NCBI GenBank assembly: GCA_008933995.1
Contig: WARS01000010.1
Span: 10,581,001-10,645,000 of the forward strand
DNA from: Datnioides undecimradiatus
Lineage: Eukaryota > Chordata > Actinopteri > Lobotiformes > Datnioididae
Direction of reading: 5' to 3'
Length of the DNA stretch: 64,000 nucleotides
Each line of letters starts with the position of its first letter. Positions within the stretch are counted from its first letter, which is position 1. Shown in pieces: positions 1 to 12,960 of this stretch. A program made the translations under genes and the position numbers. The notes beneath the pieces are model-generated. The model had not been told where the DNA came from. It searched no databases and saw nothing but the letters and a program-made list of their open reading frames with translations.

Positions 1-707
1 CCTTATTTTCTCATATTAGTCACTGTGGAAAAAGTGAAAAAATACACATAGGCAAGAGAAGAAGCAAAACGGGGGAGCTGCTTCCTGCTGCTGTCCATCA
101 GAGTAGGATGTATGACTGTACAAGTTTTACACTCAGGTGGTTGCTGGCCACTGAATGGGCACATTCTTCTTCTTCTGGAAACAAAAATACGCTCATGACC
201 TTTATAAATAACCAGAAAACATAACTTATCATTCTCACCAGCAGAAAAGTGAACCGCTACAAATGGCTGCTTCATGACCGGACTGAAGATACAGAACGTT
301 CTTTCTCCTTCGACACTTATACTACCAATAACTTGTAAGCCTACAAATGAGATAAGTAATGGCACCGTGTGTGTGCAGCCTTTAAATACTGCTTCAGGAG
401 GTGACATTAATTCAAATTAGTGACACAGATTACCTAAAAAGAAATAAATGCCATAAGATACATAAAACAGAGCGTGCAGTTACTTGCTTTCACAGAGGTA
501 GTCTTTGTATCGTCACAACTTACTTGATACCCTCAACTTGACATCCCGTTCTGCCATCGCTCCAGAACAGCTTGTTGCAAATGAGAAAACAAGACGTTCC
601 AGTGAGCACGTGCAGTTTATTTCTTTGCCTTGTCTGAATTTCAGGTTTTATCCAGTCAATGGCCTTGCACGTTGCAGCTGGGGAGATGATCCATCACACA
701 AACGCAA

Positions 708-731
708 ACACACACACACACACACACACAC
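708..731. repeat. (AC)12 microsatellite
   Basis: Uninterrupted AC dinucleotide array on the plus strand. Confidence 0.97.
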
Positions 732-2034
732 CACCACATATTTTCAACACTGCATCAGTGTGGATGGATGGATAGACAGACAGGCGAGTTTTCTAATCCC
801 CTCTCTTTCTTTGACTTGACGCACAGCTTTAACAGTAACATGCAACTTCTCTTGGTTTATGTCAAAGATCGTTAAGTCCAACCACTTTGTAAATAGTGAT
901 GTCAGGTGTTGGCAGATGCCACATGTAGTGGCTATAGACTTGCCCCTGGGAGAGATCAAATCATTTTACGCTATGGGGGTATAGCTGAGCATTGAAGGTG
1001 ACAAATGTGACACTCCTTTTGTACACAATGGCAGATGTTGCTCAGGTGACTGTGGGGAAAGGCCGCACAACGTACAACTAGGACACTTTCAGCTGTTTCA
1101 CCCCGTCGGCACTCAGATCATGCAAAGAGACTGAAATAGTACAGAGCAGAGAGAGGGAGTGTGGTAGGGTGCATTCATTCGCCACTATTTAGTGGAATAA
1201 ATGTAGCAGCTGAACTGACAGAGGGGTCAGCTGTTGTAAATGTATTCCACATTTCACTGATTTTGACAAGAGCAGCAGTAACATAACCATGCTAGAGCTG
1301 GCTGACCCTCACCAGTGGGAAAAAAAAAAAAAAAATACTGGTGTGTTGCCCCGAGGATATATGCAGACCCAGAGGATAATGTGAAACCATGTGAGCAGTC
1401 TGCAGCTGCAAAAAGTTGGGGCCATGAGGATAGTCAGACACAGTGACCCATGCCGGATGGGTTAGTGCAGCTGGGAGGTTTGATAATTAGAAACTGTTCA
1501 AAAATGGAAAGGTCACAGGTTTAGGTCCTTTTATACAGACATCGTTCAGAGACTGTTTAAATGCTTACTAAGCATCCTTCAGCAAAACTCTCAGTAGTAA
1601 TAAGCAAGTGTTGTGTCTTGTCATCATTTCCCATCTTACTGATAGGAAGAGACATCCAACGTGAAGTAATGAGGTAATATCTCAACGTACAGCATTTCAA
1701 AATGATCATTCTAGCTCTTTCAGTCTTGTGTGTATGGGTCTTATTAGCAATGCTGATTAAATTATGGCTGATTATGGATCATGCATTTAATGTTGCTGAA
1801 CCATGTCCTTCAATATTTAGTATATACGTGTACCACACCAGCCGGCTTAATCAAATTTGAGGATGTTTGTAAGAGTTTGCAGTTGTACTGTATGGGAAAA
1901 TTTGTGGAATCGTTTCTGTGAATGTGTGGTGGTAGGAAGGTATAGACCTGATTTAGATAAACCTTTTTCAACTCCAGCTTGAACATGGGAAATAGTTGAC
2001 TTTTATAGAACTTTTATTCAAACTAAAACTTTGC

Positions 2035-2172
2035 CTCGCCGGGCAAATCGGGACTAATTTGGGATTCACAGTTTTGCTCCAAGGACCCTTTGGCATGTGG
2101 ACAGGATGAGCTGGGAATGGAACCACCAACCAACCCTGTGATTAGAGGAATCCCTCTACCTCCTGAGCAACA
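2035..2172. repeat. fragment of a dispersed teleost repeat
   Basis: The wording CCAAGGACCCTTTGGCATGT, GGGAATGGAACCACCAACC and CCTCTACCTCCTGAGC closely resembles a very common fish repeat of the form 'ccaaggacacttcggcatgtg...gggaatcgaaccaccaac...ctctacctcctgagccac'. I do not know its family name with certainty. A related but weaker stretch is at about 55395-55500. Confidence 0.45.
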
Positions 2173-5100
2173 TTAAAAATGTAATTAAAAACACATAAAG
2201 GCAAGAAATCAGCCAGACAACTCACTTGCACGCTTGCTTTTTTTGTAATTTTTTTTTTAGAACAAGTTGTAATGGTGGTTGATTGGATAATATTGACTAG
2301 CAGATCACGTAGCCCAACATAACTGCATTCTCCATAGAACAAATTAAGGCGGCTGATCAACTGGGGAGCCAGAGAGCTGAGATCACCTTCAAATAAACAG
2401 CTAATTAATTATTATCATGAGGAATGATAATGCCTGTGTTTCAAACAATGCATGCTCATTTCTTCAGTTTCTTCACTTCGGTTGCAAAAGTTAGAGGAGG
2501 TTGACCGAAGATGAATCTTAAATCAGTAATTATGACAAAGAGCTTCCACAGTTCTTTTTTTGTGTGTTTACTTCTACTTGGCAGCTAATTATTACTTTTG
2601 TGTATTGGAGTTCTAGTCAGATTAATGCCACTTACAATAGGCATTTGAACAAGTGCGAACTTAAAAGAGCGCCATACGGTTTTAAATGAAATGGTCATGT
2701 GATTGCACAGCGTATGCAGCATGTGTCAGCATCACTTACATATGGTTTCCCACTTTTATAAATCTTCATTTTCTGAACGTGAAGCCCCTATTTATTCAAG
2801 GGGCAGTGCCCTCAATAGGCGCTTTCATTACTTCCTCAGACTTAACACATTGGTGGGTTGTGTGCGCAAAGATGTAATTGTTCTGTAAAATTAGCGCATT
2901 ATATTTGGATGAATGCACACCTCTGTTTTTTTCAGAGTGCAAAGTGTGTGAGTTAACCGAATCTTTTCTGCTCAGTGGGAGCCACTGTATCTGTATGTAG
3001 GTACAAATCTGCACCAAGTAATTTGTTTATAGTGGTACATCAGATGTGCTGTGGCCTTTGAGCTATCTTTTTAGCTAGCAAAAGAGAAAATAAACTTGAC
3101 ATACAGTGGGAAAGCCTAACTCTGTCTCCTCTTTTCTTTTTATTTTATTTTATTTTTTTGGCCTGTAGCTATCCATATCTTTCTCAGCCACTAAGTTAAG
3201 ATATAATGCGACCTGGGGTCTGCAGAATGGCTTGTTGGGGAATAGTCTGTGATGTTTCTTGGGGCACTTCTGAGTTTATGTGTTCTAAACGGTTTGAGGC
3301 AACCGTGGTGGTGATTCTGGTGTCGAACCTTGCCAAATAAGTCATATTGCATTGCATTACTCTGCAGTGCACAAAGTTACTTCAGCGCTTATCTTTCATT
3401 TCATTGGCATTTTTCTTCATTAAGCTGTGTACCAGTGTGCCAGTGGTGTTATCTCATAAAATGAAGACATAAAGGGAGTCTTTGAAGCACACACCTTTAG
3501 TACCCCCTTTTGGTCGCTGATAATAAAAACGAATTATTCTCCCATGTTTGGCAGCCCACTCGGGACTACGTATCTGCACGTCAGTGGATTTAGAATGGAG
3601 GAGCTGAAGTCTTCTAAGAGCCTTTCATTATTATAATTGCCATGTCTGTCCATCACATGGGCACTCCCAAAAGAACATTATCTCACATTGTACAACTATA
3701 TGAGACTTAACATGGGAAATATGCACATTTCAATTTGAAGCACGAGTCGCATTGCGCTGGAAATTCACTCAGCTCAAATTTAACATTCAGCTTTGGTGTA
3801 GCTCATGTTGGTTTAACTGACAGGAAAGTGTATAATTTGTCTAAAGAGTTTTGTTTTTTTTTTCACTTAAGCTAATGTACTTGCACAATCAGGAGGAAAT
3901 AAAGATTATCACTTGACTCCCAGTGCAATAACCTGATATGGTTTGCACCTTGCTGAATAATTCCTACTGCAACTTTTCCACAAGTTGCTCTTGCAGAAGA
4001 TAATGTTGTCACCTGTCACCTATTTTGGCATGGGTCTTATCAAATGCCTGTGATGTCTCTATGTATTTAGCTGGAAATTCAGCAGGCTGCGTTCAAACTG
4101 AATTGGGACCAGTACAGTCAAGTTTGTCAAGTCATGCTTTAATGTGATGATGTTTTTAGGTGTCATAGGTGGAGTGAAGATAGACTATTAAGGAGATATG
4201 GACAATGTTATCAAGAAGCAAAAGTATGATGAGACCTGTGACGCAGTGTTGATGGATCGTGTTATTGGATAAAGATTATAATGTTAAACATGCAAAAACA
4301 GTACGGAAGCAGGTATTTATTTAGTGGTGGTTTATTTAGTGGTCACTCCTGTGGGATTGGGTCACGCTTTTGAGGAGATCCTTATTTAAATGCTAAAACA
4401 AATAAAAACCCCACATTTCTTTAGGCCAATAATTCAATATAGCACGGTATATTGTCAATGAAGAGTAACCCCTTTCTCCTTGATAGGATGGCCTAATTAA
4501 TGGCGAGGATAATTAACTGAGTCCCATTTCATTGGGCACAAAGTGCAAGGCAGCAGCCCCATTATCCTGTTGATAACTGAAGTGTCCTTCCTTTCATCTC
4601 CACTCTTAATGCCATCAAATACCATTACTGATTGTCCAATTTACAGAGTGCTCTGGGATCTCACTGCTTGTTGAGGCAAGGAAGTGCATCACAAATACGG
4701 GGTGAATGCTCAGTGAGGTGCAATCAGCAGTGGGAATCACATCACACAGTGATATTTTCCACCTCACTTTTTAAACATGGCCTCATGGCATTCAGAGGTT
4801 GGATGCTGCAGAATGCCTGTATAGGATATCATATCTGATGCCCAGGATATTTCACAGTTAACAGGGCAGTATAGGAAAGGTGAGTTTATCGGAGATTAGC
4901 TTTGCTGGGATTCACCCACATTAAATTATTTCGGTGTTGAACACGGATGGACTAGGAATTCCAAAGAAAGCTATTTTGGCCAGACGTCGGCATGGGCAAC
5001 ATCCGAATGCTTTGGAGATTGCAGAAATGGAGGTCAGAGTCGAGTAACTTTGGTGGCTCAGGCAAGTGAACCAAGATTGCACCAAACCTGATGCACTCTG

Positions 5101-5809
5101 ATAAAATGCATACAGTATGTACTTCCTATCTGTCCACCAAATGTTTGCTGTCACACATTAGTGGCAATTTTACTTTTACAGATATGCAGAAAATACATGT
5201 GGGGTGTATGCAATCACGCAAAAAAACAATTCTTGTTTGTCTAAAATAAGAAAATGATACTGAATTGTATAATACTGTATTAAAGTCCTGCTTTGTTGAC
5301 GTTGCGGTTCTTCTGGTTTCTTGCAATTTTAGCAGTTTAAGATAAAATTGTGTGTCACTCTCAGCAATCTCCAATTAAAAAGTTCTGAGACTTTGCTCTA
5401 AAAGCAAAAACCAGGACTAATTTCAGTTTAGCCAACACCAGCCTCTAAAGACATTCACCTTCAACTGCTCCATGCAGGTGACATTGCTCCCTAGAAGTCT
5501 TGTTTTTTAAGCACCTAAAGCACAATCTCCTCCACTGGTCTCCTTCACTGTGAATTTCATTTCGAGGAAGAGAAAGATATTTCAGGCAGCCAGCATGTGG
5601 GGCGAGTGGTGAGTGCCGATTGCGTTGGTGGAGCTAAATTCTCATTGGCAACAATTTCTGAAAGAAGTTTGGGTTTGAAAATTTGCAGATGATGCAGGAG
5701 TAATTGTGCGCCAGTGCAACACTGATCCTCGCATTGACTGCGACATAGTGCAGATTCTGAAAGTTACTGCTCACACCTGCCACATGCACTTTACTGTGAC
5801 CATGCTCTG

Positions 5810-6340
5810 TGTCACTATGTGCAGTGATACAACAGCTCCATGTGCTCCTGCCACCCTTTAATCACTCCCAGGAAGATCCTGCACTGTCTGCCATGTGCAC
5901 TGCATGTCCTCTGGACCTCCTCCACTGGTTCAAAGTGGTGACCCTTCAGTTTGAATTTAATTTTGTAGAAGGAGACCAAGTTTTTGCTACCATAGCCAAG
6001 TAGTAGGTCAGGTCCTGCTGTGCATTTTCAATGGGCTGCGGACCTGCACTGTGCCATGATGAAGACCCAAAGAGCCATTGTGCACAGTTCTGGTCATTTG
6101 TGCTACATTTCCTCCCTCAGAAACCCCATAATGATGCAGTAGAGCCCTCTGTTTGACCCTGGGGGATCGATTCATGGTGCACAAACACCACAAATACTCC
6201 AAAAGAAAACAACCAGCATGCCCTCCTGATCCGATGCACAGAATTCCTCTTTGACACCACAGGCTGTTCCGCTGCCAAGGCTGCAATTTGGTCTCTGGGT
6301 TGTACCCCATGGTAAGGAAAAGCAGATACCAATCTGAAAA
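5810..6340 (-). pseudogene. decayed mariner-type transposase fragment, copy 1
   Basis: Read on the minus strand through several frameshifts and stops, pieces align in order with mariner (DD34D) transposases: GYNPETK (canonical YDPETK), then VHHESIPQGQT (canonical VHHEFxPxGQTVN), then HNGSLGLHHG (canonical WxLHHDNAP), then KFKLKGHHFEPVEEVQ (canonical LKGxxFxxVEEIQ). The order and spacing fit one transposase C-terminal half. Frames change between blocks and catalytic aspartates are missing, so it is inactive. I could not find terminal inverted repeats. Family assignment comes from remembered motifs, not a search. Confidence 0.7.
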
Positions 6341-9300
6341 CACATGATTTCTTCTCATAGCATAACAGCAGCACCTACCACCGTTTATCCTACAAAATTA
6401 GGTATAAAACTGCATTCATGATGCTGGTCGATGCATTTGACTGCAATTTAGTCACATTGCGTTTTCTCAGCATCTTGGCAAATTGATTCTTTTAATTAAA
6501 TATTCCAATATTCTTTCAGCACTGTGACATATTAGGTCACAACTGTTGCTGACAATATTTTATTTTATATTTTTTTTTCTTTTTTTTTTTGCCCAAAGCA
6601 AAGCATTTATACCCCACAACATTAAACCATTGTTGTTAAATTATCCTGAAAAACAGCTGCATGGGGTATTTTTTCACAACATTGAAAGAACAACTAACTT
6701 GTTGCCACATTGCAGACTATAAAGCCATTCAGATGCCATTTGCAATAAAAAAAAAAAAAAAGATGGGCTGAGCGTAAACAAATGCTTTTGGTGTTGATGA
6801 AACAGTTCTGACAGTTGGGGAAGCATTAGCGGTGTGGGTTTATATTCTTTGGGGGATTATGAGGAATCAACACAGCTGCAGTGAAGGTGGTGTTAACATA
6901 AGCAGATGTTATTTGTTTTAAAACTTAGTGAGTGGGGGGGGGATGGGGTCACTGCCGAAGGCATCTTAGCCTCAGCGTCATTGTTTCATTTCAGCACAGT
7001 CTTTATATATCTATTAAACATACATGTTCAGAGATACAGTGTTAATATACAGTATGGGGATAGTATAGTACAGGGAGTGCTATGTTCAGTTTTTATTCAT
7101 TGCTATTGTTTAGCAAGTACGCCCCCCGACAACAGTCCCAATATTGGATCCTGAATGGTCCACAGCACACACTGCTGTTGTCAAATGAGCTAAACCTGCT
7201 AAGTGGAGGATTTTGCTTTTCAATACAGGAAAACTATTTACAACCGGAAGCAGATTTGTCAATATTATCTATAGATATGTGTGTTAGATGTAATAAATAA
7301 TATATTCTATACACATGTATATATACTTTAAAACCAATGTTAGGACAGCATTGAATCTGAGCAGATGTTTCTTTAGTCTGGGTTTTACAAAATAAACATT
7401 TGTCGGTCCAGCTGGAGCATTAAAACCCCACACCGAGTGCTCCTTTATCTTTTTGGTTCATCACAAGCAACATTGTAGTGGGCACTGTATAAATCTTCAA
7501 AGATTTTGCGTGTATATAAATATTGTGAGATTCTCATCTGGGGCACTTTGTGCTGGCTAAAAACAAGATATTATTAGATTGATAGGAACACCAGAAAACA
7601 CAGTCCAGTGCTGAGCGCATTGCTACAACACTGTTAGCATTCATAATCCGTCCTCGTGTGCCACTTGAAATGAATACACTGGTCCAGCCTGGATACATCA
7701 TCTCCATGAATATGAAGGTGACCAGCTTGCACATGTTCTGATTATGTGGGGAGATAACATATGCATTAAAGGAACATACCCGAAACTTAACCAAGGTCAA
7801 GCCTTAAATATGTACCATAGAGCAGGTGTTAATATTCTACCTGTACTTTAGTATCTAACAAGCAATTCAATGTGGTCAGAGATAACTGGGACATGATGTA
7901 TAGCGTGTGCCAAGTTGCCTGATCTGACTTATTTGCTGCAGCATCTTTTATATCCTGTTTCCAATAAATCTTATATTGACACGGCCTTATCGTGTCCAAC
8001 CTGAAACACGGATCCTGTTCTTGAAAGAGACACTTGAAGCGGCATCGCATCAGGGGACAAACCAACCTAGCGCTTATAAACAGTAAACAAGGACAGCTCT
8101 CGGCCGCCTGCTGCAGACATTCAGGTAGGGAGGCTCTGTGCTGTTTCAAAAGTGCTGATCCTGATGTAATATTGACAGGCGCTGAGCCAGACCAGGTCTT
8201 TGGGTCTGACACATTAAGGTCATATTACTTCCCTCCAACCTTTTCTGCCTCTCTGGCGGAGCGGAGCGCTAAAGATAGCACTTGGCCAATACAGAATCCC
8301 AACTGTTACCATGTTGATGATTAAAAATTCATGGACCTTTAATGTTAAACACGACAAAGGACAATGAGACGACACAGGTTAGGGACATGTGTGTTTGGAA
8401 CCATTGTAAAGACAGGTAAGAGCCTGAAGTGCAACATATTAATACACACTTGAAATTAAGATTCCATGTTCCTGATTGGATGTTATGATCTGATGCCAGA
8501 GTTCTCTTAAGTTAGACGGACTTTATCTTATTGAAGTGGCAGAGCAAAATTCAATATATTGTCTTGGCCACATAAATAATGCATTACAGGCTCTTAGGGT
8601 AAAAAGGAGAGGGGGTTATAAATATGAAACATATGAGTTGTATTGACAAGGCCGAGCCAAGCTGGCACCCGTCATCAGCAGGAGCGCTTCCAGTGAAACA
8701 ACAGACAAGTGTCCTTTATCATCACTGCCCTTTGTTGGACCTCTGGAGGTCACAGATCTTTGGAAGGTGAAGTCTGCTCATGCTGGGCTTCTGCCAGATA
8801 GAACTTACCGTAATTACTATAAAAGCATTGGATTCTTTCTCGCTCCCTGTGTCTCGATACAATAAATGAAAAACAAACAGCGACGAAATATAAGTGAAAC
8901 AAGCAAACAGCAACACCTTAGTATGTTTGGGCAGATTGAGCGATGGCCTTCATATGCTTTCTCCATAATGGCTATCACAGAACGCCCTCAGCAATAAAAT
9001 ATATAGATTCTCTGGACAGATTTTACCCATGTGTCTATTTTAATATAGTAAACACTAGCAGCGGCCAAACACAGGATGCTATTTTTATCTTAGCCTGACC
9101 CGCCAACATAAATAATAATCGCCAGCATCATTATAATAAACACTGGGATTTTTGTTCAATATTCTTTTAATTGGAAAGGGAATAGGACTCTTCATTTTAA
9201 TTCGAAGAGCCGCCCGGATTTTTGAGCTTCCGTCAAGAGATAATTGTGATCTGGATCGATGATATGTCTCAGGCCAAATGATTCCTGACCAGTCGCGGCG

Positions 9301-12300
9301 GCAATGAGCTGCCTTACTCATGGGGGTTACATGTAAAGCCAGATTAATGGTCCACAAACCAACTGTAGTTACAGAGCTCAGTGTGTGGAACTGCTGAGAG
9401 GAAATATCTCTCAGGTCCCATGAATCAAAAAATGTTCATGGTTAATTACAAAAAAACCCAAACATAAACAATAAACAGCTTGTCGGAAATTAAATTTAGC
9501 ACTAAAATAAAAGCATGTTACTGCATCTAGAGTCAGAAGAATTAACCCCAGATCCAGCTACTACCACAGAAAAATCTGTGTGCTAATCAAATGATGCATT
9601 TCGAATTAAACTACATATTGATTGCAAATAGTTTAAAACAGCCATCCAGAAAATGTTTGGCAGTGACACTGAAGGTGGAGGATGTCCATCAACCCAAGGC
9701 AGAATTCAATTTTAAGTCCCTTACTAGACATTTATTAAGTGATTGTAAGGATTGAGATGTCAGAGCCAGCGTGAAGGACTTGTATGTCCATTTCATGACG
9801 CAAGGTGAACAGACAGTCCCCAATAAATTAGCTAGAGTGCAGGTTTTTAAAGTGGGAGGCAGACAGGGAGTCGCATTAGTTATAACATTAGTAAAAGGAG
9901 ATGACATAAAAAAGCCTAAAAGTGTAATTCGGTTAAAGAGATGGTGCAGAGTAGTGCTGGGGATGATTACATTTTACTGTTTTCCCATTTTCCCAGAATC
10001 AGAAACTACTGCGGGAAAGGGTTATCATCAAAATGTTCATTTATTAGAATTAGAAAAATGAAATTGTCAAAGTGGAACTTACTACAGAGAACATGCAGAG
10101 AGTACCTCAGGATCTCATAACAAAACATGACGACGGTGACTTTATTATAGACTCACCACAGGCAAGGAAGAAATCATCCTGTTGGATCTTAAATGAGGTA
10201 ATGTCGATTGTCTTTTTAGGCTGATGATAACCTTCTTTTTTAAAGGAAAGGCACTTTTTTTAGCCAAATCTTGTAAAAAAAATATGTTAAAATGTAAAAT
10301 CCTTTACCCAGATCAGTGTTATAGCGTGGATTTACAGGCGAAATGCCACCTCAGCAACGGCGGTTTGTCTCCTTCCGCCTACAACCCAAACTAATCAGTG
10401 TTCTTTTTGAAATGTTAAACCGCAAGGTGTCAGAATCATTCACCACACATCTGGTGTAGTAGTGCAGGTTTTTGTAATTATCTCCGGCGGTAATTACTGA
10501 CTGAAACTCTGTACTCTTTGGAAAAAAAGAACAGAAAAATAAAGAAATAAATAAAAACTTCAGTCGAGGAAGGAACGAGCGAGGCTGATGCAAACGCCAG
10601 TCTTAGCTTACTTTCCAGGATTCAGCTTTTACTTGTTTCTGCTCATGTCCCCTTGGCATAATACTTCTGGTGTAGGAAATGTGCTGTTCTCACCTTGTGC
10701 GCGTGCACCATGGACTTCACAAGGAGACCGGTCTCACGAGCAGCAAACGGTGGTTCCGTACGTCAAGAAAAAAGGTGGTCTCCTCTGGTCTTTTCTCGAT
10801 TCTTACACCCCGCTGTCTCGCTTTTGTCACTTTTCTGTCATTCCCAATTTTGTCATTACACCCTCCCGCTGCTCCGCCGCAATCCTCAAGCTGCTTTTCT
10901 GACATCATCCTGGCACTCCTCTGCCACCCTTTTTCTCACTCCAAGACAGCCAACACACACGCACAAAAAGAGAAAATGCACTTTTGTAAATAGCCTGACT
11001 AAATATCCTGGCTAAAGGCCATCTTTTAAATCACTGGTGCGAAAGGATTAAACACGTTTGGCATTTTGACAGTGGAGCAGCCAGACAAGCAAACCATATC
11101 TTATAGTGAAGAGGAGCAATTACCTTTCAAGTCTCATTTTTATTTCTTCTTTTTATTTCTTCTTTCATTTTATCCTTGGAAGTCAAAGCTGTACATGGGT
11201 AAAAAAAATAAAGAAAATGAAAGGATGGCGGAAAGGAAAGGAGGAATAATTCCAGGTAGATGCGCTTATTAATTAATAAGATAAGAAAGGGTAAGTTAAT
11301 CCTTTACTGAACCACCTGAGGGGAAATAAGTGTGCTACAGTCGTGCAAGGACAGATAAATACATAAATGATTAAAAAGTATATAAGATAAAAATAAGAAT
11401 AGAAAAGGGTAGAAACAGACTAATTAAATAGTAATAAAATGCAGTGAAACTAAAATAAAAGGATTTTAAAACTAAATGCTGAGGAGGGGAACTTTATTGT
11501 TCTGATATCCAACATTTTTGCAGATCATTACACCTAATAAAAGGCTTGGTGAAGTCCTTGACAAAACTCCAACGATGCTTCAGTCGACAGTGAGAGTACT
11601 TAGGACATATTGAAAGTGTCCATCATGTTCAATAGCCGCTCACCATTTATATAATACTGCACGACGGTGCGCCAGCGTAATTAAAACATACATTAACGAC
11701 TATTTAAAAGATAGAAGTGGGATGTGCTCCCCTGCCTATTGTGTCCATGTAGGTGGGAAGCTTGAGGTTGTTTTCAACACAACCTCCTCCGTCTGCATAT
11801 CACGTGCTCTTCCCATCCGGTGTGCTAATTTCACCGTGTAGCTGGCCGTCTCGTCGCTTGCTCCGTAATGAAAATGTAATTGTGTTAAAAAGAAATTGGT
11901 GCTCTATCTATCCAGAGCAGGAAATACCCGCTGCAGAACTTCACCTCATCTAAATAAAACATGTTTCAGTGCACCTGAAACTAGGGGACAGGTGCACCCG
12001 TAGGTCAGACTTACCTAAGAATAACCTAAACATGTGACGCATGTAGTTTTAGATTGCTAATACTTTATAAAGATCAACCAATTAGCTAAATGAGTCAGAC
12101 CTGTGGGATGTGGTGCGATTTATTGTTAATTGCAGTGTGGCTAATATCTATAGATATCTATATCATATATTTACGCCTCCATAGTCGACTGTGAAAATGA
12201 ATACATAAGAAAACTCAAGTCATTTAAAGATGTCTCCTGGTTTTCCAGAGCAGGGTCATCGATAAAGACAGCAATCGTTAACTGCAGCTGTCACAAGCCG

Positions 12301-12922
12301 TTAGCCGGATGCTAGGTGTGAAGACACATGCTAACCAGTATTGTTGTTGGCGGTCATCAGCCCACTGTTTCATGAAGCTTTAGCACTACTGAGAGTTTTT
12401 CCAAAGTATTTCATCCATCTCCTGAACTTTTTTTGAGGTACAGTAGGTAGATACTGAACACCCTAAGGAACTTTTTCTTTCCAGAGGCTTACTATCAAAG
12501 CCCAACAACAGAAAAGTCAGCGCATCGGCTCAGGGCTTTGAGTTTTGTCTCTCCTTTTTGCCAGCCTTGGGATAAGCTTAAACTATTTTCACACCTGGAC
12601 AGAGTTATCTCAAGATCATAGGAATGTTCTGTCTTTGGTTGGGCTTTTTCTTTTCAGTGATTTGCAGCACATCGCTGTGTATCGCTGTGAACTGTCCTAC
12701 GGAAAGACCCTAGTTAGTGAAAAGAGAAGAGGCTGTTGTATTATGGGATGTCTGCTGAGCTACAGGCAACCCGCGGAGCTTTTTATCTGGCTGTGCAACC
12801 TGGCCGGATGGCATTCTCTTGGCACGCCATCCTTGTGACTGGCCACTTGGCTTGTGGCCCAGGGATATTTGGCTCGCTGTGCATAGCAGAGTCACCCCAT
12901 CCCCCTAATTCCCTACTTTACT

Positions 12923-12960
12923 TCTCTCTCTCTCTCTCTCTCTCTTCCTCTCTCTCTCTC
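12923..12960. repeat. (TC)n microsatellite with one interruption
   Basis: TC repeats broken once by TTCC near 12945. Confidence 0.95.

Larger units (their letters stand above)
1..5809. other. downstream flank, no gene recognised
   Basis: AT-rich intergenic DNA. Besides the repeats listed separately, I see only short poly(A) runs (about 1321-1335) and scattered short ORFs. The longest, at 3-407 on the minus strand (134 codons with ATG and stop), has no features I recognise. Confidence 0.6.

Noticed and set aside
3..407. 134-codon ATG-to-stop frame on the minus strand near the left edge
   Set aside because: No recognisable motifs, no splice or promoter context, and one such frame is expected by chance in 64 kb. 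Left as unproven.
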